Assembly: GCF_001553645.1 (NCBI RefSeq)
Contig: NZ_CP014231.1
Location: forward strand, 496,001 to 560,000
Reading direction: 5' to 3'
Source: Leptotrichia sp. oral taxon 847
GTDB lineage: Bacteria > Fusobacteriota > Fusobacteriia > Fusobacteriales > Leptotrichiaceae
DNA: 64,000 nucleotides
The position numbers and the translations under genes were made by a program. The notes under the pieces are model-generated. The model saw nothing but the letters and a program-made list of their open reading frames with translations, ran no database searches and was not told where the DNA came from. Below are positions 45,860 to 54,333 of this stretch, piece after piece; position 1 is the first letter of the stretch; every line of letters starts with the position of its first letter.

Positions 45860-46825
45860 TTATTTATTTTCAACTCTTTTATAAAAATTAATAAAATTTT
45901 TGTAAGTTACCATGTCTATTTCATCTTGAGAATATCCTCGTTTTTTTAGAGCCAAAATTATATTGTTTAACTTAGTTACATTTTCAAGTTCGCTAAGTCC
46001 TTCGCAACTTTCACTTAAAGGTGTATAATATTCATCAAAATCAAGTCCAAATCCTACTTTATCAAGTCCAATTTTTCCTGCAACATATTCCATATGCTCA
46101 ATTAGAGTATTGAGATTTTTTTTGTTTTCATCACAACTCACAAAATTGTGGTAGCTGTTCATTCCAACCATTCCACCACGTTCTCCAATACACTTAATCT
46201 GATCATCAGTTAAATTTCTAAGAGATGGACAGAGTGCTCTGGAATTCGAGTGTGAAGCAAAAAATGGCTTTTTCGAATGTTCTGCCACATCCCAGAAAGT
46301 TTTATCGTTGGCGTGAGATAAATCCAGTAAAATTCCAAGTTCGTTTATTATTTTTATAGCGTCTATTCCAAGTGGTGTAAGGCCTCTATTTTTATTCCCA
46401 CTTTGTCCAGTTGCAAAAGCGTTTGTTTCATTCCAAGTCAGTCCGATGTGACGAATTCCCAACTGATGAAGTAAATAGATATAGTTTAGGTTATCACCAA
46501 TTCCGATTAATCCTTCAATCCCGAGAACAACTCTAAATTTATCGCTCTTTTCCCTTTTCAAAATATCAAAATCTTCTGAGCTTTTTACGACATGAATTAA
46601 ATCTTTAGAATAATACAGTTCTCTAGTCATAGCACAAAGATCTTCCAAAAAGTATTTTTCAATATTTTCAACTTTTCTAAAATCAATGTAAATGACAAAA
46701 ATTCCACCAAAAAGTCCACCTTTTAAAAATTTTTCTTTATATTTTTTTCTAATTATGTCAAAATTTCCTTTTTGGTATTCCCAAAAATTATCAGTCCAAA
46801 CATCAGCATGCATATCAAAAATCAT
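45860..46825 (-). CDS. Membrane-dipeptidase-type (M19) peptidase
   Basis: A 321-residue renal-dipeptidase-family amidohydrolase. Metal ligands appear in FDMHADVW (HxD), VVLGIEGLIGIGDNL (Glu), ASHSNSRAL and LDLSHAND; FGLDFDEY is the C-terminal acid. M19 enzymes cleave dipeptides, including D-Ala-D-Ala-type substrates in some bacteria. Cotranscribed with the S66 carboxypeptidase upstream and the GATase downstream. ATG after AGAAGGAAA. Confidence 0.9.
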   Translation of the reverse strand: MIFDMHADVWTDNFWEYQKGNFDIIRKKYKEKFLKGGLFGGIFVIYIDFRKVENIEKYFLEDLCAMTRELYYSKDLIHVVKSSEDFDILKREKSDKFRVVLGIEGLIGIGDNLNYIYLLHQLGIRHIGLTWNETNAFATGQSGNKNRGLTPLGIDAIKIINELGILLDLSHANDKTFWDVAEHSKKPFFASHSNSRALCPSLRNLTDDQIKCIGERGGMVGMNSYHNFVSCDENKKNLNTLIEHMEYVAGKIGLDKVGFGLDFDEYYTPLSESCEGLSELENVTKLNNIILALKKRGYSQDEIDMVTYKNFINFYKRVENK

Positions 46826-46883
46826 AATTTTCCTTCTTTCATTTTTTTATTTTTGACAAAAGTTGTTTTTTAAAATCAATTTT

Positions 46884-47858
46884 TTATTTTTTAAAATAAA
46901 TTTCAACTTTACTCAAATTTGAATGAATATCGATTGTACATTCAGCTCCTAGTGGTAAAGTTACCAAATCTGGTTTTTTATGTCCACACTCAATTCCAGT
47001 AATAACAGGTTTTTTATAGTCTTTAAAAAAACTATTTAAAAAATTATCCAAAGTGTAACTAGGATTATAAGTGTTTTCGCAGCCATCAAAATTTCCAAAT
47101 AGAATGGCACGGCAGTCGTCAAGTTTTCCAGAAAGTTTCAAATGCGTCATCATTCTGTCAATTCGACTAATTTCTTCTTCAATTTCTTCAATAAATAAAA
47201 TTTTATCTTTCGTGTCAATTTCATAATCCGTTCCAAGTGTTGTAACCAGCAAAGATAAATTTCCTCCAATCAATTCACCTTTTATTTCTCTAATTTTTTC
47301 TTTTTTTTCAATTTCACTAAAATTATTTCTATTTAATAAAATAATTTTTTTACCACTTGGATTTTCAAGTTTCCATTTTTTACCATTTTCATAATTTAAC
47401 GCAGAAAAAAAAGAATTTTTGGTAAATTCATTAAAATCATTAAGCATATTTGATCTTACCATTGGACCGTGATATGTTCCAAGTCCGCATTTTTGATTAA
47501 AAACAATATTTAGGTTAGTAACGTCGCTGTAGCCGACAAAAACTTTTGGATTTTTTTTTATTAATTTGTAGTCAATTTTGTCAAGAAGCTGCGAGGAAGA
47601 AAAGCCGCCTTTCACACAAAAGATACTTTTTATTTCAGGATTTGAAAAAGCGCTGTGTAAATCATTTACTCTAACATCGGCATTTCCTGCCATATATCCT
47701 CCTATATTTTGGGAAAGACTTTTTCCAAGAACAGTTTTAAATCCAAGATTTTCTACAATTTGTTTACACTTTTCTATTTCTTCTGGCAAAATAGGCGAAG
47801 AAGTGCAAATTAAAAAAACTTTATCGCCATATTTAGGCGCTTGTGGAAATTTTGTCAT
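46884..47858 (-). CDS. LD-carboxypeptidase / MccF-like (S66) peptidase
   Basis: A 324-residue S66 serine peptidase. The nucleophile lies in VFVGYSDVTNLNIV (Ser), the Glu in FIEEIEEE, and the His in GIECGHKKPD. LdcA cuts the L-Lys/DAP-D-Ala bond of recycled tetrapeptides; MccF-type relatives inactivate peptidyl-nucleotide antibiotics. Both are possible here. It overlaps nothing but is 20 bases downstream of the DusB-like gene. Confidence 0.9.
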   Translation of the reverse strand: MTKFPQAPKYGDKVFLICTSSPILPEEIEKCKQIVENLGFKTVLGKSLSQNIGGYMAGNADVRVNDLHSAFSNPEIKSIFCVKGGFSSSQLLDKIDYKLIKKNPKVFVGYSDVTNLNIVFNQKCGLGTYHGPMVRSNMLNDFNEFTKNSFFSALNYENGKKWKLENPSGKKIILLNRNNFSEIEKKEKIREIKGELIGGNLSLLVTTLGTDYEIDTKDKILFIEEIEEEISRIDRMMTHLKLSGKLDDCRAILFGNFDGCENTYNPSYTLDNFLNSFFKDYKKPVITGIECGHKKPDLVTLPLGAECTIDIHSNLSKVEIYFKK

Positions 47859-47878
47859 TTTAATTCTCCCTTTTAATC

Positions 47879-48820
47879 TTACAATCTTTTTATTAAATTT
47901 TGTTTTTTGATAAAATCTTTTTCAATAATAATTTTTCCAATTTTATTTTTAAAATCATAAACTTCATTTTGAAATTTCAAAAAGTATGGCTTCAAAAATT
48001 TATTTATCTCAAGAACAGCTTTTATGTCCCCTTTATTTTCAAAAATATTTTCCAAATGTTCCAAAACAATTTCTTTTGTATTATCAAATGTCTTAACAGT
48101 CTTTATTTCCCCAGTTTGTAAAAATTCCCTTGCCTGTGCAATTAACCAGGGATTTCCAATTACTCCTCTTGAAAGCATAATTCCATCTAAATTACATTTT
48201 TCAACTCGATTTTTTATAACTTCTGGTTCAAATAAATCCCCATTTCCAAAAAACTTCGTATTTCGCAGAAGCTTGCTCAAATTTGAAGTGATTTCCCAAT
48301 CTGCCGAACCAGAATAAAATTGCTTTTGTGTTCGACCGTGAACGCAGATAAAATCAAGATTGTATTTGTTTGCTAAATTCAAAAAAATTTCTGGATTATT
48401 AAAATTTTTGTAGCCAGTTCGAATTTTTATTGAAATTTTTGTGCCGGAATTTAATTTTGGCAACAATTCTGAAAAAAGTTCGTCCATCAAATTGTAATTT
48501 TCCAAAAGTGCTGAACCCGCTCCATTTTTTATAATTTTTGGCTGCGGACAACCCATATTTATATTAATTTTTTTAAATCCAATTTCTTCCAGTTTCAAAA
48601 TTCCCATAAGCAGTTCATTTTTATCACCACCAAAAATTTGTGTTCCAGTTTTTTCTTTGTCATCACACTTCAAAAGTTCGTTTATTGTGGCGTCATTTTC
48701 ACGATTTAGAAGATTTGCATTGACCATTTCTGTAAATAAAAAATCTGGGTTAAATTTTTCTAATATTTTTCTAAAAGCGTAATCAGTAATTCCTGACATT
48801 GGAGCAATGTATATTTTCAT
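47879..48820 (-). CDS. tRNA-dihydrouridine synthase (DusB-like)
   Basis: A 313-residue FMN-dependent tRNA-dihydrouridine synthase. Catalytic Cys is in NMGCPQPKIIKNGAGSALL; substrate/FMN motifs include APMSGITDYAFRKIL, SIKIRTGYKNF, VHGRTQKQFYSGSADW, FFGNGDLFEP and SRGVIGNPWLI. Dus enzymes reduce specific uridines in the tRNA D-loop. First gene of the minus-strand run; start ATG after AGGAGAAAAA. Confidence 0.93.
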   Translation of the reverse strand: MKIYIAPMSGITDYAFRKILEKFNPDFLFTEMVNANLLNRENDATINELLKCDDKEKTGTQIFGGDKNELLMGILKLEEIGFKKININMGCPQPKIIKNGAGSALLENYNLMDELFSELLPKLNSGTKISIKIRTGYKNFNNPEIFLNLANKYNLDFICVHGRTQKQFYSGSADWEITSNLSKLLRNTKFFGNGDLFEPEVIKNRVEKCNLDGIMLSRGVIGNPWLIAQAREFLQTGEIKTVKTFDNTKEIVLEHLENIFENKGDIKAVLEINKFLKPYFLKFQNEVYDFKNKIGKIIIEKDFIKKQNLIKRL

Positions 48821-49134
48821 TTTTTCTCCTAGATTTTTTTGTTTATTATATACTTAAAGATAAAAAAAATCAAATTAAAATTTTAAAACAACAGAATGAA
48901 ATATTAAATTAAGAGGTAGATTTTAAATTTATTTTTGATTACAGAATACTTCTCTAGTTAATTTTTCCATAAATATTCTCTTTCGTCTCTTGTTCAACTC
49001 AATTCACGATAATACTTCTACTTAAAAAATACTAAACTAAAAATATAAAATTATAAAAGTAGACAAATAAATTGCCACTTAATTAAAAATTTAATTATAA
49101 TTTACAGATATTAAAAAATTTTAATTATTAATTA

Positions 49135-49164
49135 TTGACAAAAGGGGGGAAAATGATGTATAAT
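49135..49164 (+). promoter_or_regulatory. Strong promoter of rplM-rpsI
   Basis: TTGACA (49,135-49,140), 18-base spacer, TATAAT (49,159-49,164): consensus hexamers. Confidence 0.85.
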
Positions 49165-49171
49165 TATAACT

Positions 49172-49243
49172 AAATATGAGCCTTTCCCACAAAGGACCGT
49201 TATCCGAATAAAATTAAATAGAAAAAACTAGGAGGATGAAATA
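49172..49243 (+). promoter_or_regulatory. 5' leader of rplM (possible L13-type leader)
   Basis: The RNA starts around AAATATGAGCC and contains CCUUUCCCACAAAGG (a short GGAAAG-type hairpin, CCTTT/AAAGG) before the AGGAGG ribosome binding site. Ribosomal-protein L13 leaders are autoregulatory in other bacteria; here only the position and small hairpin support this. Confidence 0.45.
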
Positions 49244-49678
49244 GTGAGTAAGTACACTACAATGCAAAAAAAAGAAGAAGTTACAAGAAATTGGTATGAA
49301 ATAGACGCTGAAGGAAAAATACTTGGTAAAGTTGCTACAGAAATTGCAGTAAGACTTATGGGTAAACATAAACCAAGTTACACACCACACGTTGACGGAG
49401 GAGATTTTGTTGTTGTAATAAATGCTGAAAAAGTTGCAGTTACAGGAAAAAAATTATTAGATAAAAAATATTACAGACACAGTGGTTATCCAGGTGGATT
49501 AAAAGTGAGAAATTTGCAAGAAATGTTACAAAAACAGCCTACTGAAGTAATAAGAAAAGCCGTTGAAAGAATGTTACCAAAAAATAAATTAGGAAGTCAG
49601 ATGATTGGTAGACTTAAAGTATTTGTAGGAAATGAACATGCACATTCAGCACAAAAACCAGAAAGAATAGATTTATAG
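49244..49678 (+). CDS. rplM: Ribosomal protein L13 (uL13)
   Basis: A 144-residue uL13 with WYEIDAEGKILGKVATEIAVRLMGKHKPSYTPHVDGGDFVVVINAEKV, GYPGGLKVRNLQEML, and AVERMLPKNKLG at the C-terminal end. GTG start (49,244) after GGAGGATGAAATA. First gene of the rplM-rpsI operon. Confidence 0.98.
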   Translation: MSKYTTMQKKEEVTRNWYEIDAEGKILGKVATEIAVRLMGKHKPSYTPHVDGGDFVVVINAEKVAVTGKKLLDKKYYRHSGYPGGLKVRNLQEMLQKQPTEVIRKAVERMLPKNKLGSQMIGRLKVFVGNEHAHSAQKPERIDL

Positions 49679-49691
49679 GAGGTAAAAATTC

Positions 49692-50090
49692 GTGGCAAAT
49701 AAAATTCAATATTTAGGAACAGGAAGAAGAAAAACATCAGTAGCAAGAGTAAGATTAATCCCTGGAGAAACAGGAGTTACAATTAATGGAAAAGATATGA
49801 GAGAATATTTTGGTGGAAGAGAAATCTTGGCTAAAATCGTAGAACAACCTTTAGAATTAACAGAAACTTTAAACAAATACGGAGTAAAAGTTAACGTAAA
49901 CGGTGGAGGAAATACTGGACAAGCGGGAGCTATAAGACACGGTGTTTCAAGAGCATTACTTCTAGCAGACGCTGAATTAAGAGGTGCGCTAAAAGAAGCT
50001 GGATTCTTAACAAGAGATTCAAGAATGGTTGAAAGAAAAAAATACGGGAAAAAGAAAGCAAGACGAAGTCCACAATTTTCAAAAAGATAG
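49692..50090 (+). CDS. rpsI: Ribosomal protein S9 (uS9); stop codon shared with an IS end
   Basis: A 132-residue uS9 with [37 protein letters not shown] and the C-terminal tail [12 protein letters not shown], which contacts P-site tRNA. GTG start after GGAGGTAAAAATTC. The stop codon TAG uses the first G of the IS element beginning at 50,090; without the insertion the codon was TAA. The natural terminator (51,477-51,504) now lies beyond the IS. The protein sequence itself is unchanged. Confidence 0.97.
   Translation: MANKIQYLGTGRRKTSVARVRLIPGETGVTINGKDMREYFGGREILAKIVEQPLELTETLNKYGVKVNVNGGGNTGQAGAIRHGVSRALLLADAELRGALKEAGFLTRDSRMVERKKYGKKKARRSPQFSKR
50082..50089. repeat. Target-site duplication, left copy (AAAAGATA)
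   Basis: Eight bases identical to 51,452-51,459 on the other side of the IS element; the length is normal for IS256-family insertion. Confidence 0.95.
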
Positions 50091-51451
50091 GGTGTGTAAA
50101 AATTTTTGTGTAAACCTCTAGATAATATATGGTAAAATAACTGTATAATATTTGGAGGTTTTTGTTATGACTAAAAAGAAAATTGACAACGAAATTTTTA
50201 AAACACTGATTGAGGATTACAATATTAAAGATACTAATGATATTAAGGATATGCTTAAGGATTTGCTTTCGGGTACTATCCAAACCATGCTTGAAGCTGA
50301 AATTGAGCATGAACTGGGGTATGCTAAACATTCTATGAAAGATAAGACTACTTCTAATGCTAGAAATGGACATTCCAAGAAAACTGTTAGAAGTGAGTAT
50401 GGCAATCTTGATTTAGATATTCCTAGAGATAGAAATGCTGAGTTTGAGCCTCAAATCATCCCTAAATATCAAAGAGAAATTACTGGCATTGAAGGACAGA
50501 TTCTTTCTCTTTATGCTAAAGGAATGAGCAATAGAGATATCGAGGACCATCTCAATAATCTTTATGGAATTGATGTTTCGCCATCTATGATCAGTAAAAT
50601 TACAGATAAAATTATACCTGAAATTAGGGAATGGCAGTCTAGACAGCTTGAGGATGTATACCCAATAGTTTTTATGGATGCTATCCATTACAGCGTAAGA
50701 AAAGATGGAGTTGTTGTTAAAAAGGCGGTATATTTAGCTATAGGAATAGATAAGGAAGGGCGAAAGGAGGTCTTAGGATTTTGGATAGGAGAAAATGAAT
50801 CAAGCAAGTACTGGCTAAATGTTTTAAATGAATTAAAAAACAGAGGAGTTCAGGATATACTAATTATGTCTGTTGATAATTTAAAAGGGTTCAGCGAAGC
50901 AATATCTTCGGTGTTCCCTAAGACAGAAATTCAAAAATGTGTGGTTCATCAAATTAGAAACAGCATAAGATACATATCTTACAAAGATGTAAGGGAATTT
51001 ACATCAGACTTAAAAGAAATGTACAATGCACCAACACTGGAACAGGCAGAGTTTAAACTGGATGAACTAGAAGAAAAATGGGGTAAAAAGTATATGGCAG
51101 TAATTAATTCCTGGAGAAGTAACTGGAATGAGTTGACAACATACTTTAAATATGATACAAAGATAAGAAAGCTGATATATACGACAAACCCGATAGAAAG
51201 CTTAAACAGACAATTAAGAAAGTATACGAAGACAAAATCACTTTATCCGACAGATGAAGCATTGATGAAGTCAGTATATTTAAGTTTAAAGGAAGCAACA
51301 AGGAAATGGACTGGAAGAATACCGGGCTGGGGAGAAATATATTCTCAGTTAAGTATTTATTTTGAAGGAAGGATTTAAAAACAGGATGATAAAAATACCA
51401 TCCTGTACCATATATTATATTTTGAGTTTACACAAAATTCTGGACACTCTC
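50090..51451. mobile_element. IS256-family insertion sequence (1,362 bp)
   Basis: Flanked by a perfect 8-bp duplication. Its ends form imperfect 26-bp terminal inverted repeats: the inner 12 bases TTTTGTGTAAAC match exactly and the outer part partly (GGGTGTG versus GAGAGTG). One transposase gene fills it. A hairpin at 51,381-51,406 (ACAGGATG/CATCCTGT) follows the transposase. The clean TSD and intact gene mean the insertion is recent and possibly active. Confidence 0.95.
50167..51378 (+). CDS. IS256-family transposase
   Basis: A 403-residue DDE transposase of the IS256/Mutator type. The first Asp is in PIVFMDAIHYSVRKDG, the second in IMSVDNLKGFSEAISSVF, the C/DxxH in KCVVHQIRNSIRYI, and the Glu in TTNPIESLNRQLRKYTKTKSL. 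The ATG at 50,167 follows GGAGGTTTTTGTT; a TTG 15 bases upstream is in frame but would be an odd start. Full length and intact. Confidence 0.97.
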   Translation: MTKKKIDNEIFKTLIEDYNIKDTNDIKDMLKDLLSGTIQTMLEAEIEHELGYAKHSMKDKTTSNARNGHSKKTVRSEYGNLDLDIPRDRNAEFEPQIIPKYQREITGIEGQILSLYAKGMSNRDIEDHLNNLYGIDVSPSMISKITDKIIPEIREWQSRQLEDVYPIVFMDAIHYSVRKDGVVVKKAVYLAIGIDKEGRKEVLGFWIGENESSKYWLNVLNELKNRGVQDILIMSVDNLKGFSEAISSVFPKTEIQKCVVHQIRNSIRYISYKDVREFTSDLKEMYNAPTLEQAEFKLDELEEKWGKKYMAVINSWRSNWNELTTYFKYDTKIRKLIYTTNPIESLNRQLRKYTKTKSLYPTDEALMKSVYLSLKEATRKWTGRIPGWGEIYSQLSIYFEGRI

Positions 51452-51459
51452 AAAAGATA
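51452..51459. repeat. Target-site duplication, right copy (AAAAGATA)
   Basis: Matches 50,082-50,089. Followed by ATTTTATT, which supplied the original rpsI TAA. Confidence 0.95.
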
Positions 51460-51476
51460 ATTTTATTATTTTATAT

Positions 51477-51512
51477 ACCCTTGAAAACACTAGTTTTCAG
51501 GGGTTTTTATTT
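51477..51512 (+). terminator. Original terminator of the rplM-rpsI operon
   Basis: ACCCTTGAAAAC pairs with GTTTTCAGGGGT around an ACTA loop (one G-T pair), followed by a T-run. It is now separated from rpsI by the IS and lies immediately left of the prophage. Confidence 0.9.
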
Positions 51513-51549
51513 TGGAAAAAGTATGGAAAAGTACAGAAATGTATACCTA

Positions 51550-51580
51550 CAATATACACACAATATACAAGCAATATACA
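51550..51580. repeat. Tandem CAATATACA repeats (integrase arm-site candidates)
   Basis: CAATATACA occurs at 51,550-51,558, 51,561-51,569 and 51,572-51,580, exactly 11 bases apart, so on the same face of the helix. The cluster ends six bases from the integrase stop codon, where attL arm-type sites are expected. Confidence 0.65.
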
Positions 51581-51585
51581 AAATA

Positions 51586-52614
51586 CTATATCTTTTCCAC
51601 TGCTTTTCTCAGCTCTTCAATGTCCTTATGAGTATAAAATTTTTCAGTTGTTGTGTAACTGTTGTGTCCTATTAATTTTTTAACTGATGTTTTGTTTGCG
51701 TCTGCATTACTAAGTAATGTTGCAAATGTATGTCTAGTATCGTGTGGCTTATGTTCCATTCCAAGTTCTTCCATGATAGGCTTAAATTTCTCTCTGTAAT
51801 AATTGTCATATTTCATTTTATCCCCTTTGAAATTTACAATGAAATATTCGTTCTTGGTATTCATTCTATTTTTAATAAGTTCCAGTATTTTAGAATGGAT
51901 AGGAACCAATCTATCTTTACCAGCTTCTGTTTTCAGCCCACCTTTAATAATTCGATTTTCTAAATCAATATCTCTATTTTTAATTTCCAATAACTCTCCA
52001 ATTCTAAATCCTGTGTAAATTAGAATCAGAATAGTATCAATCCATTCGTTTTCGTCTAGCAAATCCCACAATCTTTCGATTTCTTTATTTGTAAAAGGCT
52101 TTCTTGCACTTTCTTCTGTATTTTTTCCGATATTGATGTATTTACTATAATCTTTGGAGACAATATCATTCTTCATGGCGTAGGCGTATAGTTGATTAAA
52201 CAACACTTTGATTTTTCGCTTAGATCCATGTTTGATTTCAGGTTTACTTACAATTTCTTGTAAATTCGACGATTTCAAGTCAACAAATCGCATCTGATAT
52301 AAACTTTCACAAGCTTTAAATGCAGCAATATATCCTAATTGCGATGAATGCCCGACCATTTCAAATTTTTCTATTTTCCATTTTTCGTATACTTCTGCAA
52401 ATGTGATATTCTGAGCATCTATATTATGTGGATTTTCATTATAATAAAATAATTGCTGGTTAGCTTCTTTTTGAGTTTTATAATAACCTATATACTTATA
52501 TCGCTGTTTACCATTCTTGTCCCAATGAGTTGTAACTCTTACAGCAAAAGGTTTTCTTCTTTTGCCTTTTAATCTAATTACGGATCCGTAACCATTTGGA
52601 TTTCTCATTTTCAT
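51586..52614 (-). CDS. Phage tyrosine integrase
   Basis: A 342-residue tyrosine recombinase for prophage integration. Arm-binding N-terminal domain (RKPFAVRVTTHWD...), SAM-like core-binding domain, then the catalytic domain with the first Arg in IYTGFRIGELLEI, the HxxR box in KPHDTRHTFATLLSNA, and the C-terminal Tyr in NSYTTTEKFYTH. The catalytic residues are complete. It is the last gene of the leftward operon, adjacent to the candidate attL arm repeats. Start ATG; the upstream excisionase-like gene ends four bases earlier. Confidence 0.95.
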   Translation of the reverse strand: MKMRNPNGYGSVIRLKGKRRKPFAVRVTTHWDKNGKQRYKYIGYYKTQKEANQQLFYYNENPHNIDAQNITFAEVYEKWKIEKFEMVGHSSQLGYIAAFKACESLYQMRFVDLKSSNLQEIVSKPEIKHGSKRKIKVLFNQLYAYAMKNDIVSKDYSKYINIGKNTEESARKPFTNKEIERLWDLLDENEWIDTILILIYTGFRIGELLEIKNRDIDLENRIIKGGLKTEAGKDRLVPIHSKILELIKNRMNTKNEYFIVNFKGDKMKYDNYYREKFKPIMEELGMEHKPHDTRHTFATLLSNADANKTSVKKLIGHNSYTTTEKFYTHKDIEELRKAVEKI

Positions 52615-52618
52615 ACTA

Positions 52619-52834
52619 CTACCTCATTTTTAAAAAGTCTTCATAACTTATTCCCATGTATCTTTCAGCTCTTTTTGTAGGAATGTGGTACTTATATCTA
52701 GGTTTATTATTTATAACTTTTGTAACTATTGCACTTCCTATGTCCAAAGTTCCACTAATTAATCCACTTTTTAAAGTTCTCTCATTCATCTGAAGAAATG
52801 AACAAGCTTCTTCTACACTTAATAGTAATTTCAT
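52619..52834 (-). CDS. Excisionase-like helix-turn-helix protein
   Basis: A 71-residue protein beginning MKLLLSVEEACSFLQMNERTLKSG, a winged-HTH/MerR-like recognition pattern typical of excisionases and of Tn916-like Xis proteins. It overlaps the next gene by four bases and lies just upstream of the integrase, the usual place. Helps bias the recombination toward excision; assignment by context and pattern. Confidence 0.75.
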   Translation of the reverse strand: MKLLLSVEEACSFLQMNERTLKSGLISGTLDIGSAIVTKVINNKPRYKYHIPTKRAERYMGISYEDFLKMR

Positions 52835-53031
52835 TTTTTATTATCCCTCCATTCTGTCATATCAAAGTAATTCGATATAACACAATCTTTCAAAATATGT
52901 TTAGCAGTTTCTTCAAATGTTGAACTGCTAAAACTTTCATCTTCTATTTCTTCTCTACCAATATAAACTTTTGCTATATATCTTATTTCATTTTCAATTT
53001 TGATTTTGTGTATTTCAGCATATTTTATCAA
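52831..53031 (-). CDS. Hypothetical phage protein
   Basis: A 66-residue protein: MIKYAEIHKIKIENEIRYIAKVY...DCVISNYFDMTEW. Start and stop overlap the neighbouring genes by four bases, the tight packing of a phage early operon. No family was recognised. Confidence 0.55.
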   Translation of the reverse strand: MIKYAEIHKIKIENEIRYIAKVYIGREEIEDESFSSSTFEETAKHILKDCVISNYFDMTEWRDNKK

Positions 53032-53402
53032 TTGTTTTCCTCCAAAAGGTTTTTGCTTTCGTAAATATTCCCAACAACTTCTAAAAATTTAGCTTCCACA
53101 TTTGATAAATCCTCCCTCAGACTCCAACCTTCTAATCTGTAGCTGTTATGTTCGTATCTAACAATACACATATTATCAATTTTGATATTGTTAAGCACCA
53201 CAACATCCCCCTCATAAATTTCTTTGTCGTTTTTGTCTTTTAATCCTGTATATTGCATTAATTCCAAATTTTGCATTCTGAAAAAATGGTATGTTCCATT
53301 TTCTCTAACTGCTATTTCTTTGTTTTCTAAACTTAACGATGAAACTTTCATCATTTTTTCGTTTTCTTTATCCCAAGCTCTAAATTTTATTTCTCTACTC
53401 AT
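53028..53402 (-). CDS. YopX-family protein
   Basis: A 124-residue protein with the YopX start REIKFRAWDKENEKMMKV and the ending motif LMQYTGLKDKNDKEIYEGDVV, common in Gram-positive and fusobacterial phages; function unknown. Cotranscribed in the leftward early operon. Confidence 0.85.
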   Translation of the reverse strand: MSREIKFRAWDKENEKMMKVSSLSLENKEIAVRENGTYHFFRMQNLELMQYTGLKDKNDKEIYEGDVVVLNNIKIDNMCIVRYEHNSYRLEGWSLREDLSNVEAKFLEVVGNIYESKNLLEENN

Positions 53403-53441
53403 TTTATCCTCCCGTTTCTCTCAAACATTCCCCCACTTTTA

Positions 53442-53948
53442 TTATTTTACTAATAAACTTTGAGTTGTTTCTAAATGCACTCCTGGTATTTCCACACCGT
53501 TTTTAATTTCTTTTTTTATCTCATTTTTCTCAATTTTTTTAGTTTGCACAAAAGTTGTAAACTTTTGCGGTATTAAATTCTCGTCATCAATTATTAAAGA
53601 CGGTGTGTTATTTCTAATTGTAAATGTTCCTGTTGCAGTTTCTATTTTCTTAGCATTGAGTTTTTGCATTGCTTCTAAGATTAATTCCTTGAACATTTTT
53701 TTCTTTTCGTTTGCATATTTTGCTTTTTTAGAATAAAAATCAGCAATTTCTTTGCACTTTTCTTCTTTTGCTTCAAGTTCTTTTAATATCAGCTCTAACT
53801 GCTCCGATTTTTCTTCTAAAAGCAATTCTATGCTTTCTTTTGTGTCGTTTATTGTTTTTTCGTCTAATTCATTATTTTCGCTATCTAAAAAATTTGCAAT
53901 ATTATTTATTTCTTTTAATTCATATTTTATTAAACTTAAATTACTCAT
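53442..53948 (-). CDS. Siphovirus Gp157-family protein
   Basis: A 168-residue protein with a coiled-coil N-terminal half (SNLSLIKYELKEINNIANFLD...KAKYANEKKKMFKELILEAMQKL) and a beta-strand C-terminal half (TATGTFTIRNNTPSLIIDDENLIPQKF), the pattern of Gp157 proteins that are linked to phage resistance or recombination contexts. Start ATG after AGGAGAAAAA. Confidence 0.8.
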   Translation of the reverse strand: MSNLSLIKYELKEINNIANFLDSENNELDEKTINDTKESIELLLEEKSEQLELILKELEAKEEKCKEIADFYSKKAKYANEKKKMFKELILEAMQKLNAKKIETATGTFTIRNNTPSLIIDDENLIPQKFTTFVQTKKIEKNEIKKEIKNGVEIPGVHLETTQSLLVK

Positions 53949-53987
53949 ATCTTTTTCTCCTGTTTTTATTTTTTAACCCCCTATTTT

Positions 53988-54332
53988 TTAGCTGAAAGGA
54001 AATTCGTCGTCATCATCATATTCCTTTTCACTTTGCTTGTTACTTTCAACGAATTCAAATCGGCTTACTAAAATATCAGTTGTGTAAATAGTTTGACCAT
54101 TTTTTTCATAACTTCCTGTTCTAATACTTCCTTGAACTAAAATTCTTTGACCTTTTTTGAAATACTCAGCTATTGTTTCAGCTGTTTTCTCCCAAGCAAC
54201 GCAGTTTATAAAATCAGCTCCTTCTCCGATTCTGTTTACTGCTATGTTAAATCTTATAAATGCTTTACCTCCCGAAGTGTAATTCAATTCAGGGTCTTTC
54301 GTCATCCGACCCATCAAAATTGCATTGTTCAT
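53988..54332 (-). CDS. ssb: Phage single-stranded DNA-binding protein
   Basis: A 114-residue SSB. OB-fold with NAILMGRMTKDPELNYTSGGKAFIRFNIAVNR and NCVAWEKTAETIAEYFKKGQRILVQGSI; acidic tail ends EKEYDDDDEFPFS, the protein-binding tip used by replication and recombination partners. It works with the adjacent ERF annealing protein. Confidence 0.95.
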   Translation of the reverse strand: MNNAILMGRMTKDPELNYTSGGKAFIRFNIAVNRIGEGADFINCVAWEKTAETIAEYFKKGQRILVQGSIRTGSYEKNGQTIYTTDILVSRFEFVESNKQSEKEYDDDDEFPFS

Positions 54333-54333
54333 T

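Larger units (their letters stand above)
48821..49243. other. Divergent regulatory region between the DusB-like gene and rplM
   Basis: No gene is visible in 423 bases. It holds the rplM promoter (49,135-49,164), a ~70-base 5' leader, and upstream a TGTAATCAAAAATAA-type motif that recurs elsewhere in the window. Confidence 0.7.

Noticed and set aside
742-49678. Long open frames antisense to leuC, ilvB, ilvA, smc and others
   Set aside because: They mirror strong sense genes, lack binding sites and give low-complexity Phe/Leu/Ser-rich translations.
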